Source: Arthrobacter sp. EPSL27 (GTDB taxonomy: Bacteria > Actinomycetota > Actinomycetes > Actinomycetales > Micrococcaceae). From it: 64,000 bases of DNA. Positions 62,238 through 64,000 of this stretch are shown here, piece after piece. Below the pieces are notes generated by a model that ran no database searches, was not told the DNA's origin, and was given only the letters and a program-made list of their open reading frames with translations. Position 1 is the first letter of the stretch; every line of letters begins with the position of its first letter. Location: contig NZ_LNUT01000005.1 of the NCBI RefSeq assembly GCF_001512305.1, forward strand, positions 779,774-843,773. Direction: 5' to 3'. A program made the position numbers and the translations under genes.

Positions 62238-63674
62238 ATGGCCGGGACCAAAGTCAAACACCCGAGCGTTGAGGACCGTGCGTCGAAGGGCAAGGGCAGC
62301 CGCAAGAAGACCCCTGTCACCAGCCACACCGGCTGGACGCCTGCTGCCGACCGGCCCGATCCGGTGGGGCTCCTCGAGGAGCAGAACAAGACCCGGGAAC
62401 AGGACCTGGTACCGGTGCGCCACGGCCGGATGCTGGTCTCGCCGTTCACGTTTTACCGGGGCGCCGCCAAGATTATGGCCGCCGACCTGAAGGACACTCC
62501 GCGGGCCGGGCTGGACGTCCAGCTGTGCGGCGATGCCCATCTGTCCAACTTTGGCGTGTTTGCCTCGCCGGAACGGACCCTGCTGTTCGACCTGAACGAC
62601 TTCGACGAGACGCTCCCGGGCCCGTTCGAGTACGACGTCAAGCGGATGGCCGCCAGTTTCACCATTGCGGGGCGGAACAACGGGTTCAGCGCCGAAGAAA
62701 CGCTCTCTGTGACGCTCACGGGGGTCCGGGCGTACCGCGAAGCAATGGCCCAGTTCGCGCAGATGGGCGCCCTGGACGTCTGGTACGCGCGCCTGTCCGA
62801 GGAGCAACTGCTGGAAGCCATCGACCTGGCCGTGGCGAGCCAGAAGGGTAAGGCCCTGAAGAAGGCTGCGCAGGGCATGGGCAAGTCCGCCCGGCAAAAC
62901 GTGGCGAAGGCGCACACCAGGGACAGCCTGCAGGCGCTGTCCAAGCTGGCCGAGCGTGTCGACGGGAAGTACCGGATTGTCAGCCAGCCACCGATGGTTG
63001 TGCCCGTCAGGGAACTGGCGGACACCTACGGCATGTCCGGCGATGAGGTTGAGAAGGCGGTCCGTGACCAGCTGCGTTCCTACCGGGCCACGCTGCCCGA
63101 CGACCGCCGCCACCTCCTGGAACGGTTCGAGGTCATCGACGTCGCCCGCAAAGTGGTGGGAGTGGGCAGCGTCGGCACGCGGGCGTTTATCGCCTTGCTC
63201 CAGGGACGCGACCAGGAGGACCCCCTGTTCCTCCAGGTCAAGGAAGCCACCAAATCCGTGCTTGAGGACCACCTGCCGAAGAGCCGGTACAAGCAGCCGG
63301 GCGAACGCGTGGTGCAGGGGCAGCGGATGATGCAGGCCGCGAGCGACATCTTCCTGGGCTGGACCAAGGGCGTGCAGGACAACCGGTACCTGTACTGGCG
63401 CCAGCTGCGCGACATGAAGGGCTCAGCCGTGGTGGAGGGGATGAAGCCGCTTGGCATGAACTTCTATGCCAACGCCTGCGGCTGGACGCTGGCGCGGGCC
63501 CACGCCAGGTCCGGCGACCCGGTGGCGATCGCGTCCTACCTCGGCAAGAGCGACAAGTTCGACCAGTCCATCACCGATTTCTCCGGGCGGTACGCGGACC
63601 AGAACGAAAAGGACTACGAGGCCTTCGCCGAGGCTGTGCGGTCCGGCCGGCTTCCGGCCACCGACGCCATCTAG
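62238..63674 (+). CDS. DUF2252 family protein
   Basis: 478 residues from ATG 62238 with GGGAGGT. Kinase-like DUF2252 markers are DVQLCGDAHLSNFGVFASPE near 93, LLFDLNDFDETLPGPFEYD near 115, and EYDVKRMAASF. The family resembles aminoglycoside phosphotransferase folds, but the substrate is unknown. Monocistronic, ends at the hairpin 63733. Confidence 0.9.
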   Translation: MAGTKVKHPSVEDRASKGKGSRKKTPVTSHTGWTPAADRPDPVGLLEEQNKTREQDLVPVRHGRMLVSPFTFYRGAAKIMAADLKDTPRAGLDVQLCGDAHLSNFGVFASPERTLLFDLNDFDETLPGPFEYDVKRMAASFTIAGRNNGFSAEETLSVTLTGVRAYREAMAQFAQMGALDVWYARLSEEQLLEAIDLAVASQKGKALKKAAQGMGKSARQNVAKAHTRDSLQALSKLAERVDGKYRIVSQPPMVVPVRELADTYGMSGDEVEKAVRDQLRSYRATLPDDRRHLLERFEVIDVARKVVGVGSVGTRAFIALLQGRDQEDPLFLQVKEATKSVLEDHLPKSRYKQPGERVVQGQRMMQAASDIFLGWTKGVQDNRYLYWRQLRDMKGSAVVEGMKPLGMNFYANACGWTLARAHARSGDPVAIASYLGKSDKFDQSITDFSGRYADQNEKDYEAFAEAVRSGRLPATDAI

Positions 63675-63732
63675 GCGGCACAGGTTCGCCGGCCCGGCGT
63701 GGTGCGGGCGGGCGTCGATAAGGGGCACGAAC

Positions 63733-63770
63733 AGCGGAGAACGGCGGGAAACTTCCCGCCGTTCTCCGCT
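63733..63770. terminator. Perfect 18-bp stem after the DUF2252 gene
   Basis: The arms 63733-63750 and 63753-63770 are exact complements (AGCGGAGAACGGCGGGAA and its reverse complement) around AC. It lies 59 nt after the stop. The strongest hairpin of the window; no T-tract. Confidence 0.8.
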
Positions 63771-63807
63771 ATGTGGGCAGCGCCGCGGGCGGAGTCCACA
63801 CGCGATA

Positions 63808-63856
63808 GTTGACGCTTCAACTTCTCCGGCGTACATTAGTTGTAGCTTCAACAAAC
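63808..63856 (+). promoter_or_regulatory. Promoter of the F420-reductase-like gene with two MarR-like operators
   Basis: -35 TTGACG (63809-63814), 17-nt spacer, -10 TACATT (63832-63837). AGTTGACGCTTCAACT (63808-63823) is a 6+4+6 inverted repeat over the -35; a related GTTGTAGCTTCAAC sits just after the -10. Such GTTGA...TCAAC repeats are typical MarR-family operators. Confidence 0.65.
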
Positions 63857-63879
63857 ATTCCCCGGCAGAACAGATTCTG

Positions 63880-64000
63880 ATGAAAACCCTCCTGGCCCGC
63901 ATATTCGGAAAGAAGACCCCCATGACGAACCTCACCATCATCGGCAACGGCAACATGGCCCGCGGCATCGCAACCCGCGCCCTGGCCGGCGGCCAGTCCG
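63880..64000 (+). CDS. NADPH-dependent F420 reductase-like protein, N-terminal part
   Basis: Forty residues before the window edge. MTNLTIIGNGNMARGIATRA is a Rossmann GxGxMA motif of Fno-like NADP(H)/F420 reductases. The ATG at 63880 adds MKTLLARIFGKKTP; ATG 63922, with GGAAAGAAG 6 nt upstream, may be the true start. Downstream of the MarR-like promoter. Confidence 0.7.
   Translation, partial: MKTLLARIFGKKTPMTNLTIIGNGNMARGIATRALAGGQS

Overview
The window is a chromosomal segment of a high-GC actinobacterium, most likely a Micrococcaceae member of the Arthrobacter/Pseudarthrobacter type. Reasons: strongly GC-biased third codon positions, frequent GTG and TTG starts, many 1-8 nt overlaps (ATGA, GTGA, TAATG), a DUF222/HNH gene, DUF4193, DUF6325, many SHOCT proteins, a truncated LigD polymerase gene and a probable F420-dependent reductase. 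I saw no tRNA, rRNA, CRISPR, transposase or phage genes. About 71 protein genes are listed, including three partial or broken ones.

Layout. 1-5 kb: start of a LigD polymerase gene, nicotinate phosphoribosyltransferase (pncB), a coupled STAS-domain pair, helicase HrpB. 5-15.3 kb: mixed housekeeping and stress genes (CYTH-CHAD protein, universal stress protein, DUF222-HNH protein with a repeat linker, 2OG-Fe(II) oxygenase, dienelactone hydrolase-like lipoprotein, DUF4193, YnfA, DsbA-like thiol protein). 15.3-33.4 kb: an envelope/stress island with cardiolipin synthase, four paralogous PLDc_N-SHOCT membrane proteins, two paralogous lipoproteins, a MalT-like LuxR regulator, a K+ channel, a DUF6325-SHOCT pair, AI-2E-family and GAP-family membrane proteins, a DHA2 drug exporter and a SulP transporter. 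33.7-40 kb: a divergent HxlR/NmrA redox module with an MBL-fold hydrolase, a D-threonine-aldolase-like enzyme, 2H-phosphoesterase-like, NUDIX and GYD proteins, and a nucleotide kinase. 40-48.3 kb: TerC, two CNNM-type proteins, an M28 peptidase lipoprotein and a PhoD-like/LssY pair. 48.3-54.3 kb: a persulfide-detoxification locus under a CstR-type repressor. 54.3-64 kb: SelO, small monooxygenase-like and VOC proteins, an MFS protein, a serine hydrolase, a frameshifted 5'-3' exonuclease, DUF2252 and the start of an F420-reductase-like gene.

The most interesting signal is a 17-bp dyad, TCACCC-N5-GGGTGA. It occurs with perfect arms at 17737, 21146, 25088 and 28656, with one arm mismatch at 21306 and 33371, and with weaker matches at 24587, 30367 and 56319. 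All lie between genes, and nearly all lie just upstream of the island's lipoprotein, SHOCT, DUF6325, DHA2 and SulP operons. At most sites a -10-like hexamer follows about 20-25 nt downstream, as expected for an activator site overlapping -35. I infer an undescribed stress regulon. The MalT-like regulator encoded inside the island is the first candidate to control it.

The second notable system is the sulfane-sulfur locus. The repressor keeps the two cysteines of the CsoR/CstR family but has Gly where copper sensors have His. Four ATACCC/GGGTAT operators control a persulfide dioxygenase-rhodanese fusion, two single-domain rhodaneses, a thioredoxin, a TauE/SafE permease and a rhodanese-DUF2892 membrane protein. 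Three of the operators are stacked at 21-22 bp spacing between divergent promoters. At the two best promoters the operator fills the 17-nt spacer between -35 and -10.
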